This document shows, in pieces, positions 8,913 through 17,130 of a DNA stretch of 64,000 nt. This DNA comes from CANJIV01 sp046330225. Its GTDB lineage: Bacteria; Actinomycetota; Thermoleophilia; Solirubrobacterales; Solirubrobacteraceae. How positions within the stretch are numbered: position 1 is the stretch's first letter; each line of letters begins with the position of its first letter. Where the stretch lies: NCBI GenBank assembly GCA_046330225.1, contig JAXLTD010000005.1, positions 209,186 through 273,185 of the forward strand, written 5' to 3'. The position numbers were made by a program, and so were the translations under genes. The notes below the pieces were generated by a model that was not told where the DNA came from, searched no databases, and saw only the letters and a list, made by a program, of their open reading frames with translations.

Positions 8913-9428
8913 CTACGGCCCCTGCGGCCGCAGTTCCCAGCGAGGGAGTTCGGCGATGGCCTTGCGGTAGGCCTTGCGGTGCAGCGGCCGGATGACCATG
9001 AACCACGACATGAGCGCCACCGGCAGCAGCAGGAACATGCTGAAGAGGTTCCCCGTGAGCGTGAAGAAGATCGCCATCCCGAGCGTGAGCAGGCCGAGCC
9101 CGATCGGGAGGAGCCGGAACTTGAACTGCGTCTTGCGGATGTGCTCGTAGTCCCCCTTCGGGATCTGCTCGGTGTCCCAGATGCGCCCGCAGGTCTCGCA
9201 GGTCCAGCGGTCGCCGTACTTGAGGTCGCGCTTCTCCCCGCACTCGCACGTCACCGCGATCGGGGGCCCGCGCAGGACGGTCCCGGGCGCCTCGTGGCCC
9301 AGCCGCTCGCGCTCGGACCACGGCGTGCGCTTGGGCCGGCCGAAGCGGCCGCGAGGACGCGCCGCCGGGGCGTCGAGCTCGGCGGACCCGTCGGCGCCGG
9401 CCGCGCGGGCGCGCGCGCGCTTACCCAT
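8913..9428 (-). CDS. Zinc-ribbon membrane protein, function unknown
   Basis: The 171-residue protein has a basic, Arg-rich N-terminus (1-50) and then a zinc-ribbon-like cluster, CECGEKRDLKYGDRWTCETC, around residues 61-80. Two closely spaced hydrophobic segments follow (LLPIGLGLLTLGMAIFF and LFSMFLLLPVALMSWFMV) before a basic tail. It is most likely a small cytoplasmic-membrane protein with a cytosolic metal-binding head. I do not recognise a characterised family. It is convergent with the APC permease and in line with, but 54 bp downstream of, the IclR-type regulator, with which it may be co-transcribed. Confidence 0.7.
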   Translation of the reverse strand: MGKRARARAAGADGSAELDAPAARPRGRFGRPKRTPWSERERLGHEAPGTVLRGPPIAVTCECGEKRDLKYGDRWTCETCGRIWDTEQIPKGDYEHIRKTQFKFRLLPIGLGLLTLGMAIFFTLTGNLFSMFLLLPVALMSWFMVIRPLHRKAYRKAIAELPRWELRPQGP

Positions 9429-9482
9429 CGGTGCTCCGGTGCCAGGCCATGCGCGGCATCGTAGACCGCCCGGCGCGCGCGG

Positions 9483-10238
9483 TCAGCCGCCGAGGGCGCG
9501 GGCGATCGCGGCGGCGGCGGCCAGGAGGTCCGGAAGGGCCGCCGCGCGGCGGCCGGCATCGAACCGTCCGGCGGGGCCCTGGACGCCGATGATCGCGGCG
9601 AGGGAGCCGTCCCGGGCACGGACCGGCGCGGCGAGCGCCGCCAGGTCGGGCTCGCGCTCGCCGACCGACTCCGCGTGGCCGCGCCGCCGGGTCGCGTCGA
9701 CGTCGGCGGCCAGCGCCGCCGGGTCCGTGATCGTCGCCGGCGTGAACGTCTCGAGCGGGGTCTCCGGCAGCGGCGCGTCGCCGAAGGCCAGCATTGCCTT
9801 GCCCGTCGCGGTGGCGTGCAGCACGCTGGGGCGGCCCAGCCGGGCGACGCTCACCACGCTGGACGGCGCCGGGACGAAGTCGACCGTGACCGCCTCGCCG
9901 CCGCCGGGGAGGGAGAGCGTGACCGACTCGCCGGTGGCCTCGGCGAGCGTGCGGAGGTGCGGGCGCGCGACGTCGCGCACGTCGAGGCCGGCGAGCGCGC
10001 CCTCCGACAGGGCGACCAGGTGCAGGCCGAGCCGCCACGGGCCGTCGGCTGCTTCGCGGCGCACGAGCCCGCCGTCCGCGAGGGTCGCAAGGAGCCGCGA
10101 CGCGGTGGCCGGACTCGCGCCGATGCGACGGGCCGCCTCGTTGGTCCCCAGCCCGCCGGGCGCGGCGGCCAGCGCGTCGAGCAGCGCGATGGCGCGTTGC
10201 ACCGACGCCTGGGGCCTGTATGATCCGGCGGCAGCCAT
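9483..10238 (-). CDS. IclR-family transcriptional regulator
   Basis: The 251-residue protein has the IclR layout. The N-terminal winged helix-turn-helix holds SVQRAIALLDAL, GTNEAARRIGASPATASRLLATL and a wing with GLVRREADGPWRLG. The C-terminal effector domain contains DVARPHLRTLAEATGES, the LHATATGKAMLA block typical of the family, and a late AAIIGVQGPAGRF segment. The true start is ATG 10238; the open frame reads on upstream across the intergenic region and is not supported. It is divergent from the flavoenzyme gene at 10282 with only 43 bp between, so it very likely controls that operon and itself through the repeats at 10241-10266. Confidence 0.92.
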   Translation of the reverse strand: MAAAGSYRPQASVQRAIALLDALAAAPGGLGTNEAARRIGASPATASRLLATLADGGLVRREAADGPWRLGLHLVALSEGALAGLDVRDVARPHLRTLAEATGESVTLSLPGGGEAVTVDFVPAPSSVVSVARLGRPSVLHATATGKAMLAFGDAPLPETPLETFTPATITDPAALAADVDATRRRGHAESVGEREPDLAALAAPVRARDGSLAAIIGVQGPAGRFDAGRRAAALPDLLAAAAAIARALGG

Positions 10239-10240
10239 GT

Positions 10241-10266
10241 GGCAACAGTATTGCCGATAAGGCAAC
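10241..10266. promoter_or_regulatory. Putative IclR operator with three 10-bp-phased half-sites
   Basis: GGCAA at 10241, TTGCC at 10251 and GGCAA at 10261 alternate in orientation and are exactly 10 bp apart. This creates two overlapping inverted repeats with 5-bp spacers (GGCAACAGTATTGCC and TTGCCGATAAGGCAA). It fills the space between the two divergent start codons. Occupancy would block both genes. The binding protein is inferred from position. Confidence 0.7.
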
Positions 10267-10281
10267 GGAAGGGAAATCGTC

Positions 10282-11574
10282 ATGACGCAGCAGCTCCCGG
10301 CCTCGGCCAAGCACCTGATCATCGGCGCCGGCGTGCACGGCCTCTCGACCGCCTGGCACTTGGCGCAGCGGGGGGAGGAGGCGCTCGTCATCGACAAGGG
10401 GACGGTCGGCGCCGGCGCCTCCGGCATCGCCTGCGGCGTGATCCGCAACAACTACTTCCAGCCGGCAATGTCGGAGCTCATGGCCGAGTGCGTGGAGATC
10501 TGGGAGTCCCAGGCCGAGCGCTTCACGTACCACGGCTCCGGCTACATCGCGCTTGGCCCCGCAGCCCAGGAGCCCGATCTCGTCGAGGTGTACGAGCGCC
10601 AGCAGCGCATCGGCTACCCGTCCGAGCTCGTGACCGGCGAGGCCGCGGTGGCCGCCCACATGCGCGAGCTCTTCCCCGACTGGCGGGCGAAGGGGCTGAC
10701 GGTCTGCCTCCACGAGAAGGCCGGCGGCTACGCGTTCAACCTCGAATCCATGGAGGGCCTCGCCGGGCTGGCCCGCGAGGCGGGGGCCCAGATTGCCGAG
10801 GGCGTCGAGGTCACTGGCTTCGAGCGCGACGGCTCGGGCGCCGTGACCGTGGTCAACACGAGCCGCGGCGACATCGCGGTCGAGCAGGTCATCGTGGCCG
10901 TCGGGCCGTGGGTCGCCACCCTGTGGGACATGCTCGGCCTCCCGGACCGCCTCGACGTCCACCGCCCCGATGGCACGGTCGACCGCGACGTCCCGATGTG
11001 GACCTACTGGTACCTCCAGGAGGGCGAGGTGGCGTTGCCGCCCTCGACCCTCGACGCCGCCGGCGGCGCCAAGCCGCCGGTCCTGCACATCGACAGCGAC
11101 GCGCCGCTCATCGCCGACGACGGCCGGACGCTCACCGAGGAGCCGTGGGGCATCTACGTCAAGCCCGACCGCGAGTCCGTCCAGGGCGGCGCCGCGCCGA
11201 TCCCGCAGGGGAACACGTTCGAGGTCGATCCCTACCCGACTGGCACGGTGGACGCGAGGTTCCCCGACGAGTGGACCGCAGCGCTCTCGCACTGCCTCGA
11301 GCGCTTCGAGGGCTGCCGCGAGCACTACATCCAGGTCCGCTCGGGCGGGGTCGGCGCGTTCACGGCCGACAACTTCCCGGTGTTCGACTACATGGCGCCC
11401 AACGTCTACGTCGCCGCCGACTCGAACCACGGCTACAAGATGATCGCGGTCGGCCGGGAGATCGCGCGGGTCCTGGGCGGGGAGCACTCCTCGCTGCTGC
11501 ACCCGTTCCGCTACGAGCGGTTCGCCACCGGCGACCTGCACCCCGTGTCGCACAGCCCCTACCCCTGGAGCTGA
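10282..11574 (+). CDS. FAD-dependent oxidoreductase, DAO family (sarcosine/gamma-glutamyl-amine oxidase-like)
   Basis: The 430-residue protein opens with a Rossmann FAD motif (LIIGAGVHGLSTAWHLA, about residues 11-27), then the DAO-family block GAGASGIACGVIRNNYFQP, and ends with SGGVGAFTADNFPVFDY and NHGYKMIAVGREIA, where FAD and substrate sites close. Members oxidise C-N bonds of secondary or tertiary amines (sarcosine, dimethylglycine, gamma-glutamylputrescine) to imines with release of peroxide or reduced carrier. The start has GGAAGGGA upstream. It leads an operon with a PuuD-like hydrolase and a paralogous oxidase (12368-13717), under a divergent IclR regulator. Precise substrate unknown. 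Confidence 0.85.
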   Translation: MTQQLPASAKHLIIGAGVHGLSTAWHLAQRGEEALVIDKGTVGAGASGIACGVIRNNYFQPAMSELMAECVEIWESQAERFTYHGSGYIALGPAAQEPDLVEVYERQQRIGYPSELVTGEAAVAAHMRELFPDWRAKGLTVCLHEKAGGYAFNLESMEGLAGLAREAGAQIAEGVEVTGFERDGSGAVTVVNTSRGDIAVEQVIVAVGPWVATLWDMLGLPDRLDVHRPDGTVDRDVPMWTYWYLQEGEVALPPSTLDAAGGAKPPVLHIDSDAPLIADDGRTLTEEPWGIYVKPDRESVQGGAAPIPQGNTFEVDPYPTGTVDARFPDEWTAALSHCLERFEGCREHYIQVRSGGVGAFTADNFPVFDYMAPNVYVAADSNHGYKMIAVGREIARVLGGEHSSLLHPFRYERFATGDLHPVSHSPYPWS

Positions 11575-11591
11575 GCAGAGGGGGGATCGAG

Positions 11592-12371
11592 ATGACCGGC
11601 CCCACCATCGCGATCGCGGTCCAGTTCGGCGACCACGGCGAGTACGCCGGCGTCGCCTTCTCGCGCCCGGTGGTGGCGGCCGGCGGGATCCCGGTGCTGC
11701 TGCCGTACCTGGAGGACGCTGCCACGCGCGCCGCGGTGCTGGCCCGCATCGACGGTCTCCTGGTCAGCGGGGGACGCGACATCGACCCGGCCCGGTACGG
11801 CGACACCACCCACCCGGCGCTCGGGCCGACCTCGCCAGTGCGGGACGCCACCGAGCTCCCGCTCATCGCGGGCGCGCTGGATCTCGGCGTGCCGGTGCTC
11901 GGCATCTGCCGCGGGATGCAGGAGCTCAACATCGTCCGCGGCGGGACGCTGCACCAGGACATCTCCGCGTTCCCGGCCGAGGCGCGCGGCCACACGGGCG
12001 GCGACCTCGCCACCTACGAGCTCGCCTGCGACGCCGCGCTTGGACGCGGGGAGGCACCCGACCATCCCTCCCACGCGGTCCGCCTGCGCCCCGACTCGGT
12101 GCTCGGCCGGATCCTCGGTCCCGAGGCCGTCGTCAACAGCTACCACCACCAGGCGATCGGGAAGCTCGGGTCCGGCGTGGAGGCCGTGGCCTGGGCCGAC
12201 GACGGCGTGATCGAGGCGATCGAGATCCCGGATGCGGGTGCCCTGGCGCTCGGCGTCCAGTGGGAGCTGCAGGAGGCGTGGCAGGACGACCCCCGGTCCC
12301 TCGACGTCTTCGGCGCGCTCGTGGACGCCGCAGCCGACCGCGCGACGTCGCGGTCCGGAGCGCCGGCGTGA
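11592..12371 (+). CDS. Gamma-glutamyl-GABA hydrolase-like class I amidotransferase domain protein (PuuD-like)
   Basis: The 259-residue protein belongs to peptidase family C26/PuuD. It has GLLVSGGRDIDPARYG, the nucleophile Cys in VLGICRGMQELN, and SYHHQAI. In the usual triad the His and Glu come from HPE after GVQW. Here the text is GVQWELQEAW, so the catalytic His position is changed, and activity or mechanism is open to question. PuuD cleaves gamma-glutamyl-GABA in the gamma-glutamyl putrescine pathway. The setting between two DAO-family oxidases resembles the puuB-puuD association, though no gamma-glutamyl ligase (puuA) is in the window. Start ATG 11592 follows GAGGGGGGAT. Its stop overlaps the GTG of the next gene. 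Confidence 0.82.
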   Translation: MTGPTIAIAVQFGDHGEYAGVAFSRPVVAAGGIPVLLPYLEDAATRAAVLARIDGLLVSGGRDIDPARYGDTTHPALGPTSPVRDATELPLIAGALDLGVPVLGICRGMQELNIVRGGTLHQDISAFPAEARGHTGGDLATYELACDAALGRGEAPDHPSHAVRLRPDSVLGRILGPEAVVNSYHHQAIGKLGSGVEAVAWADDGVIEAIEIPDAGALALGVQWELQEAWQDDPRSLDVFGALVDAAADRATSRSGAPA

Positions 12372-13717
12372 CGGCGCCGCTGCCGCCCGCCGCCCGCTTC
12401 GTCGTCGTCGGCGGCGGCGTCCACGGCCTCTCGACCGCCTGGCACCTCGCGGCCGCCCTGCGCGACCGCGGCGAGGCGCCCGACGTCCTCGTCCTCGACA
12501 AGGCGGCAGTCGGCGCCGGGGCCTCCGGGATCGCCGGCGGCATCGTGCGCAACTACTACCGCTCGGAAGCGATGACCGAGGTCATCGCTGAGTCGGTGCG
12601 GATCTTCGAGGACGACCCCGCCGGGTTCGGCTTCCACCAGGTGGGCTACCTCGCCGTGGTCCCGGAGGCCCAGCGGGCCGACCTCGAGGCGATCGCGGCC
12701 CGGCAGGCGGAGGTCGGCTACGACTCCGAGCTCGTGCTCGGCGGCGAGTCGTGCCGCGAGTACCTCGAGTGGCTCTGGCCCGACGCGAACGCCGACGGCG
12801 TCGCCGCGATCCTCCACGAGCGCCGCAGCGGCTGGGCCGACGCGATGGGCACCGTGCGCCGGCTCGCCGAGCGGGCGCGCGACGCGGGCGCCGTCATCCG
12901 CGAGGGCGTGGAGGTGACCGGCCTGGTGTTCTCCGGCGCCGAGGTCGCCGCGGTGCAGACGAGCGCCGGGACCGTGCGCTGCGAGGCCGTGATCGCCGCC
13001 CCCGGGCCGTGGGCGCCGCAGTGGTGGCGCCTGCTCGGGCGCGAGCCGGTGCTGGCGGTCGGTGCTGACGGCCCGGACCGCGCGGACGGCGGCGACGGCG
13101 TGGCCACCGTCCCGCTGGTGGAGTACTGGCTGGCGCGGGAGGGCGACTTCGTCCTGCCGGGCGTCGGGCTCTCCGGGCGAGCCGGGCGCGCGGCACCGGT
13201 GGTGCACCTCGACCACGACGTGCCGCTGAACTCCGACCGCGACGGCCGGCTCCTGACCGACCGGCCGTGGGGCATCTACTTCCGCCTCGGGCAGACGGGC
13301 ACCGGCGTCGTGGGCGGCGGCCTGCCGCTGCGCCTGCCCGACGGCTTCGCGGTCGACCCCTACGGGCCCGACAACCCCGAGCAGGTCGCGGGCGACGACT
13401 TCAGCGAGTTCTTCACGTCGGGCCTGGCGTGGGCTCTCGGCCGCTTCCGCGGCGCCGGGGCGCGGTGGCAGGCCAGCCCGCACGGCGGCGTGATCGCGCT
13501 GACGCCAGACAACTACCCGGTCGCCGACTGGGTCGCGCCCAATGCGTACGCGATCCTCGATGCCGGGCACGGCTTCAAGATGCTCGCGGTGGGCCGCGAA
13601 GTGGCCGGCGAGGTGCTGGGCAGCCGGGCCTCCGGGCTGCTCGAACCCTTCCGGCTCAGCCGGTTCGGCATGGCGGCGACGCACGTCGAGTCCAAGAGCC
13701 CCTACCCCTGGACGTGA
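12368..13717 (+). CDS. FAD-dependent oxidoreductase, DAO family (second paralogue)
   Basis: The 449-residue protein is a clear paralogue of the product at 10282-11574. It shares FVVVGGGVHGLSTAWHLA, VGAGASGIAGGIVRNYYRSEAMTE, a WGIYFRLG block, and an ALTPDNYPVADWV...DAGHGFKMLAVGREVA ending. It is about 20 residues longer, with extra loops in the middle. The GTG start overlaps the preceding stop as GTGA, giving translational coupling. The open frame extends farther upstream but overlaps the hydrolase gene, so 12368 is preferred. Two homologous subunits beside one hydrolase could form a hetero-oligomer or act on successive substrates. It ends 28 bp before a convergent gene. Confidence 0.85.
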   Translation: MTAPLPPAARFVVVGGGVHGLSTAWHLAAALRDRGEAPDVLVLDKAAVGAGASGIAGGIVRNYYRSEAMTEVIAESVRIFEDDPAGFGFHQVGYLAVVPEAQRADLEAIAARQAEVGYDSELVLGGESCREYLEWLWPDANADGVAAILHERRSGWADAMGTVRRLAERARDAGAVIREGVEVTGLVFSGAEVAAVQTSAGTVRCEAVIAAPGPWAPQWWRLLGREPVLAVGADGPDRADGGDGVATVPLVEYWLAREGDFVLPGVGLSGRAGRAAPVVHLDHDVPLNSDRDGRLLTDRPWGIYFRLGQTGTGVVGGGLPLRLPDGFAVDPYGPDNPEQVAGDDFSEFFTSGLAWALGRFRGAGARWQASPHGGVIALTPDNYPVADWVAPNAYAILDAGHGFKMLAVGREVAGEVLGSRASGLLEPFRLSRFGMAATHVESKSPYPWT

Positions 13718-13745
13718 GCCCGCGCCTCGGTCGGCCCGGCGCCGG

Positions 13746-15122
13746 TCAGCGCGTCCAGATTGCGGCGGAGATCCCGGTCGGCTGCCCGTCGCGCGAGAAG
13801 GTCCCGAAGGCCGCGATCGCCCGTCCCGTTCCGGCGGCCACGCTGTTGTAGCCGGTGTTCGAGCGCGCGCCCGAGACCGCCACGGGACGGCTGAAGGCCC
13901 GCGCGCCCGCCGGCCGCACGGCGACGTCGAACGGGCTGACGGTCCCGCCCGTCGCCAGGTCGCGCTCCCAGCCGACGACCACCGTGCCGTCGGGCCCGGC
14001 GGCGATCCGCGGGCGGAGCAGGCTCGTGCTGCCGCGCGCGGTGGTCACGGTGGCGGTGGCGCGGCGGCCGGTCGCGCCGATCGTCGCCACACGGACGCTC
14101 GACGGCCCCGGCTGCCCGTTGGCCTGAGCCGGATCGAAGGCGGCCACAGCGCCGCCGCGCGGCACCGCGGCCACGCCCAGCGAGGAGGCGGAGATGCTCC
14201 CGTTGCCGGGGCTGAGGGACCGGACCGGCCCAAACGCGCTGCTGGCGGTGCCGATCGAGGCGGCCACTTGGCCGGCGATCGCGCCCTTCCCGAAGCCGCC
14301 GTTGGCCTGGATCCAGCCGACCGTCGCCCGGCCGGCGTCGTCCAGCGCCGGGATGACCTGTTCGGCGAGGAGCCCCGGCGCCGAGAGCACCGCCGGGGAG
14401 GCGAAGGCGCCCTGCGCGGTGCTGCGCGACGCGAGGGCGAAGCCGGTCGTCTGGCCGTCTCCCGCCCACCAGCTCGTCACGGCGGCGCCACTGGCGTTCA
14501 CCGCCACGCCCGGGTCGTTGCCCGGAAGCACTTGGCTGGGAATCGTCTGGACCGGCCCGAACGCGGTGCCGCGCAGGCGCACCGTCTGGATCCGCGGGTT
14601 CGCCGAGCCGCGGGACCAGGCCACGACCGCCGCCCCCGTCGAAGAAGCCACGGCGGGGTCGAGCGCGTCGGCCTTCGCCGGCGAGAGGAACACCGGCCGG
14701 CCGAACCGGCCGCCAGGGCTGCGCACGGCGCCGACGACGCGCAGCCGCTTCGTCGCGTCGCGCCGGGTCCAGACGGCGACGGCGGTGCCGTCCGGTGCGA
14801 TCGAGACGCGAGGCAGGGAGGGCGGATTGCCGGCGGCGGGCATGTCGAGCCGCCCGACCGTCTGCGGCGTGCCGAACCGTCCGCCGGCCGGCCGGAACGC
14901 GGCGCGCAGCGCACTCGGAGCCCGGCGCGACCCGGCGCGCCACCACACGACGACCGCCTCGCCGCTCGGCGTCATGGCGGCCGACGGGAAGACGGCGGAC
15001 TCTCCCTTCGGCGTCAGCGACGCGAGCCGGCTCCAGCCGGCGGAGGCGGCGGCGGGGGACAGGGCGGCAGCGAGCGCGAGCGCACCGCTGGCGGCGAGGG
15101 CGAGGCGGCGAAGGGAGGTCAT
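13746..15122 (-). CDS. Secreted repeat protein, probable beta-propeller
   Basis: The 458-residue product starts at ATG 15122 with a signal peptide (LRRLALAASGALALAAALSPAAASA). The rest consists of about seven degenerate repeats. Each carries a hydrophobic strand such as GTAVAVWTRRD, GAAVVAWSRG, GRATVGWIQANG or GTVVVGWERD, separated by segments like GRFGTPQTV, GRFGRPVFLSP and AFGPVQTIP. The periodic VxxW strands suggest a beta-propeller in the cell wall or outside. No catalytic residues are evident and I assign no function. An upstream in-frame start is possible but would place a non-signal peptide first. Confidence 0.75.
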   Translation of the reverse strand: MTSLRRLALAASGALALAAALSPAAASAGWSRLASLTPKGESAVFPSAAMTPSGEAVVVWWRAGSRRAPSALRAAFRPAGGRFGTPQTVGRLDMPAAGNPPSLPRVSIAPDGTAVAVWTRRDATKRLRVVGAVRSPGGRFGRPVFLSPAKADALDPAVASSTGAAVVAWSRGSANPRIQTVRLRGTAFGPVQTIPSQVLPGNDPGVAVNASGAAVTSWWAGDGQTTGFALASRSTAQGAFASPAVLSAPGLLAEQVIPALDDAGRATVGWIQANGGFGKGAIAGQVAASIGTASSAFGPVRSLSPGNGSISASSLGVAAVPRGGAVAAFDPAQANGQPGPSSVRVATIGATGRRATATVTTARGSTSLLRPRIAAGPDGTVVVGWERDLATGGTVSPFDVAVRPAGARAFSRPVAVSGARSNTGYNSVAAGTGRAIAAFGTFSRDGQPTGISAAIWTR

Positions 15123-15269
15123 GGCGGGAGCGTATGACGAAGCGCGGATCGCGTGGTGCAGCCCGGGGCGCGTGGTGCGGCACCAGCCGGGTTGCCCGGC
15201 CCCAGAGACGCCCGCCACCGGCCCGGGGGCTCGAGCCCCCGGGGATCGCCGGAGCCGCCCCCCGCCCCG

Positions 15270-15314
15270 ATCGCCCGAACTTCGCCACCGCCCGGGTGGT
15301 CAAGTTCGGGCGAT
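15270..15314. other. Long hairpin in the 337-bp gap before the formate dehydrogenase operon
   Basis: ATCGCCCGAACTT (15270-15282) and its exact complement AAGTTCGGGCGAT (15302-15314) form a 13-bp stem around an inner CCACC...GGTGG stem. It sits in the 15123-15459 gap between divergent genes, about 145 bp before the first fdh start, so it may be an operator or a dispersed palindromic repeat rather than a terminator. I see no gene in the rest of the gap. An AT-richer patch (CATATTTGTTCAACG at 15426-15440) just before the operon may hold a promoter. Confidence 0.65.
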
Positions 15315-15459
15315 TCGGGACGGCGGCGATCCGGAATCGCTCGCGGCGCGCTTCGGTCGTGCGCGGCACGGGTACGCGCCCCGGCCGGCCCAGCCTGCTG
15401 ACTCCGGCCTGACACCCCGACTGGACATATTTGTTCAACGCGGAGATACTGGGCGCCCC

Positions 15460-17130
15460 GTGCCGACGTCGTCGCCCACGCACAACCTGATCGAGCTGAT
15501 GCGCCGCCGCGAGGACGGCGAGGGTCCCGCGGCCGCGCTGGCCGTGCTCAAGCAGGCCGTCGACGCGCGCGGCGAGATCACCGACGAGGACCGGCGCCTC
15601 GCCGCCGCCCGCTCGGGCCTGCCGGAGGCCACGGTCTACGGAATCTCGACCTACTACGACGACTTCCTCCGCCCGCGCGGCGCGCGCCACGTGCAGGTCT
15701 GCACCGGGACCGCGTGCTGGGCCAGCCGCTTCGACGCCCAGGTCGGCGAGCTCGAGTCCGCGCTTGGCCTCGGCCTGCACGAGCGCAGCGCCGACGGCGC
15801 GACCTCGCTGGGCGAGGTCGTCTGCCTGGGCTTCTGCCACTCGGGCCCGGCCTACCGCGACGGCGACGTGATCGATGCGGGCCCCGGGGCGGGCGAGCGC
15901 GTCGCGGGCGGCGCCGCGCAGGCCGCCGACGAGCCCGCGTGGCGCAGCGCCCTGCCCGCGCCCGTGCTCACGGAGCCCGGCACCTACGCCGGGCTGCGCC
16001 GCGCGCTGGCCGAGCTCACGCCCGAGACGCTCCTGGACGAGGTCGAGGCGGCGAACATCCGCGGCCGCGGCGGCGCCGGGTTCCCGGCGGGGACCAAGTG
16101 GCGGTTCGCCCGCCGCGCGGCCGGCGCGGACAAAGTGATCGTCGTCAACGGCGACGAGGGCGACCCCGGCTCCTACATCGACAAGCTCCTGATGGAGCGC
16201 AACCCGGCGCTCCTGCTCGAGGGCATGGCGCTCGCCGGCTTCGCGGTCGGCGCCGGGCAGGGCTACGTCTACGTGCGCTCGGAGTACCCGCGCGCCAAGG
16301 CCGCGCTCGAGGCGGCGATCGCCGCCGCCGTGGCGGACGGCGACCTCGGCGACGACATCCGCGGCAGCGGCTTCTCGTTCCACATCGGCGTCGTCGAGGG
16401 CGCCGGCTCCTACGTCGTGGGGGAGGAGACCGCGCTTCTGAATTCGCTCATGGGGCTGCGCGGCACCGTCTCCGCGCGCCCGCCCTTCCCGGCCGAGCGC
16501 GGCTACGACGAGCGCCCCACGGTGGTCAACAACGTCGAGACGCTCTGCAACGTCCCGTTCGTCGCCCGCGAGGGCGCCGCCGCCTACGCGGCGCTCAGCC
16601 CGGGCGCGACGCCGGGCAGCAAGCTCATCTCGCTCAACGAGCGCTTCCGCGATCCCGCGGTCATCGAGGTGCCGTTCGGGACCCCGATCCGGGAGATCTG
16701 CGAAGGCCTCGGCGGCGGCCTGGTCGACGGCCACGAGATCAAGGCGCTGCAGATCGGCGGGCCGCTCGGCGGGATCCTCCCCGGATCGAAGCTCGACACG
16801 CCGTTCGACTTCGACGCGCTGGCCGCCGAGGGCTGCATGGTCGGCCACGGCGGCATCGTGGCCTTCGACGAGCGCACCGACATGCGCGAGCTGGCGCGCC
16901 ACCTCCTGCACTTCGGCGCCACCGAGAGCTGCGGGAAGTGCTTCCCCTGCCGCATCGGCCTGCAGCGCGGGCTGGAGATGGTGCAGGCCGAGGGCCCCAT
17001 CGACCGGGCGGCGCTCGAGGAGCTGCTCGAGACGCTCGAGGTCGCCAGCCTCTGCGCCCACGGCGGCGGGATGCCCGCGCCCATCCGCAGCCTCCTGGCC
17101 CACTGGCCCGACGAGCTCGGGGCGGCGTGA
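15460..17130 (+). CDS. NAD-dependent formate dehydrogenase diaphorase subunit (NuoE-NuoF / FdsG-FdsB fusion)
   Basis: The 556-residue protein fuses two electron-transfer modules. Residues 1-150 are NuoE/FdsG-like with a [2Fe-2S] site formed by Cys81, Cys86, Cys122 and Cys126. About 165-550 is NuoF/FdsB-like with the NADH/FMN loop GRGGAGFPAGTKW (202-214), GDEGDPGSYIDK, and a [4Fe-4S] site at Cys491, Cys494, Cys497 and Cys532. It passes electrons from the formate site to NAD+. Start GTG 15460 is the first usable codon in frame and has GGAG 14 bases upstream, slightly far. Its TGA overlaps the next ATG. Usual FDHs encode these as two genes; a fusion is less common but known in related diaphorases. 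Confidence 0.9.
   Translation: MPTSSPTHNLIELMRRREDGEGPAAALAVLKQAVDARGEITDEDRRLAAARSGLPEATVYGISTYYDDFLRPRGARHVQVCTGTACWASRFDAQVGELESALGLGLHERSADGATSLGEVVCLGFCHSGPAYRDGDVIDAGPGAGERVAGGAAQAADEPAWRSALPAPVLTEPGTYAGLRRALAELTPETLLDEVEAANIRGRGGAGFPAGTKWRFARRAAGADKVIVVNGDEGDPGSYIDKLLMERNPALLLEGMALAGFAVGAGQGYVYVRSEYPRAKAALEAAIAAAVADGDLGDDIRGSGFSFHIGVVEGAGSYVVGEETALLNSLMGLRGTVSARPPFPAERGYDERPTVVNNVETLCNVPFVAREGAAAYAALSPGATPGSKLISLNERFRDPAVIEVPFGTPIREICEGLGGGLVDGHEIKALQIGGPLGGILPGSKLDTPFDFDALAAEGCMVGHGGIVAFDERTDMRELARHLLHFGATESCGKCFPCRIGLQRGLEMVQAEGPIDRAALEELLETLEVASLCAHGGGMPAPIRSLLAHWPDELGAA

Noticed and set aside
13702..17103. A 1133-codon open frame on the minus strand
   Set aside because: It lies antisense to the secreted repeat protein and fdh genes, is Arg/Ala/Gly-rich and matches no family. 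It is an effect of GC-rich codon usage, like the long frames at 2368-5157, 4889-6970 and 18803-21235.
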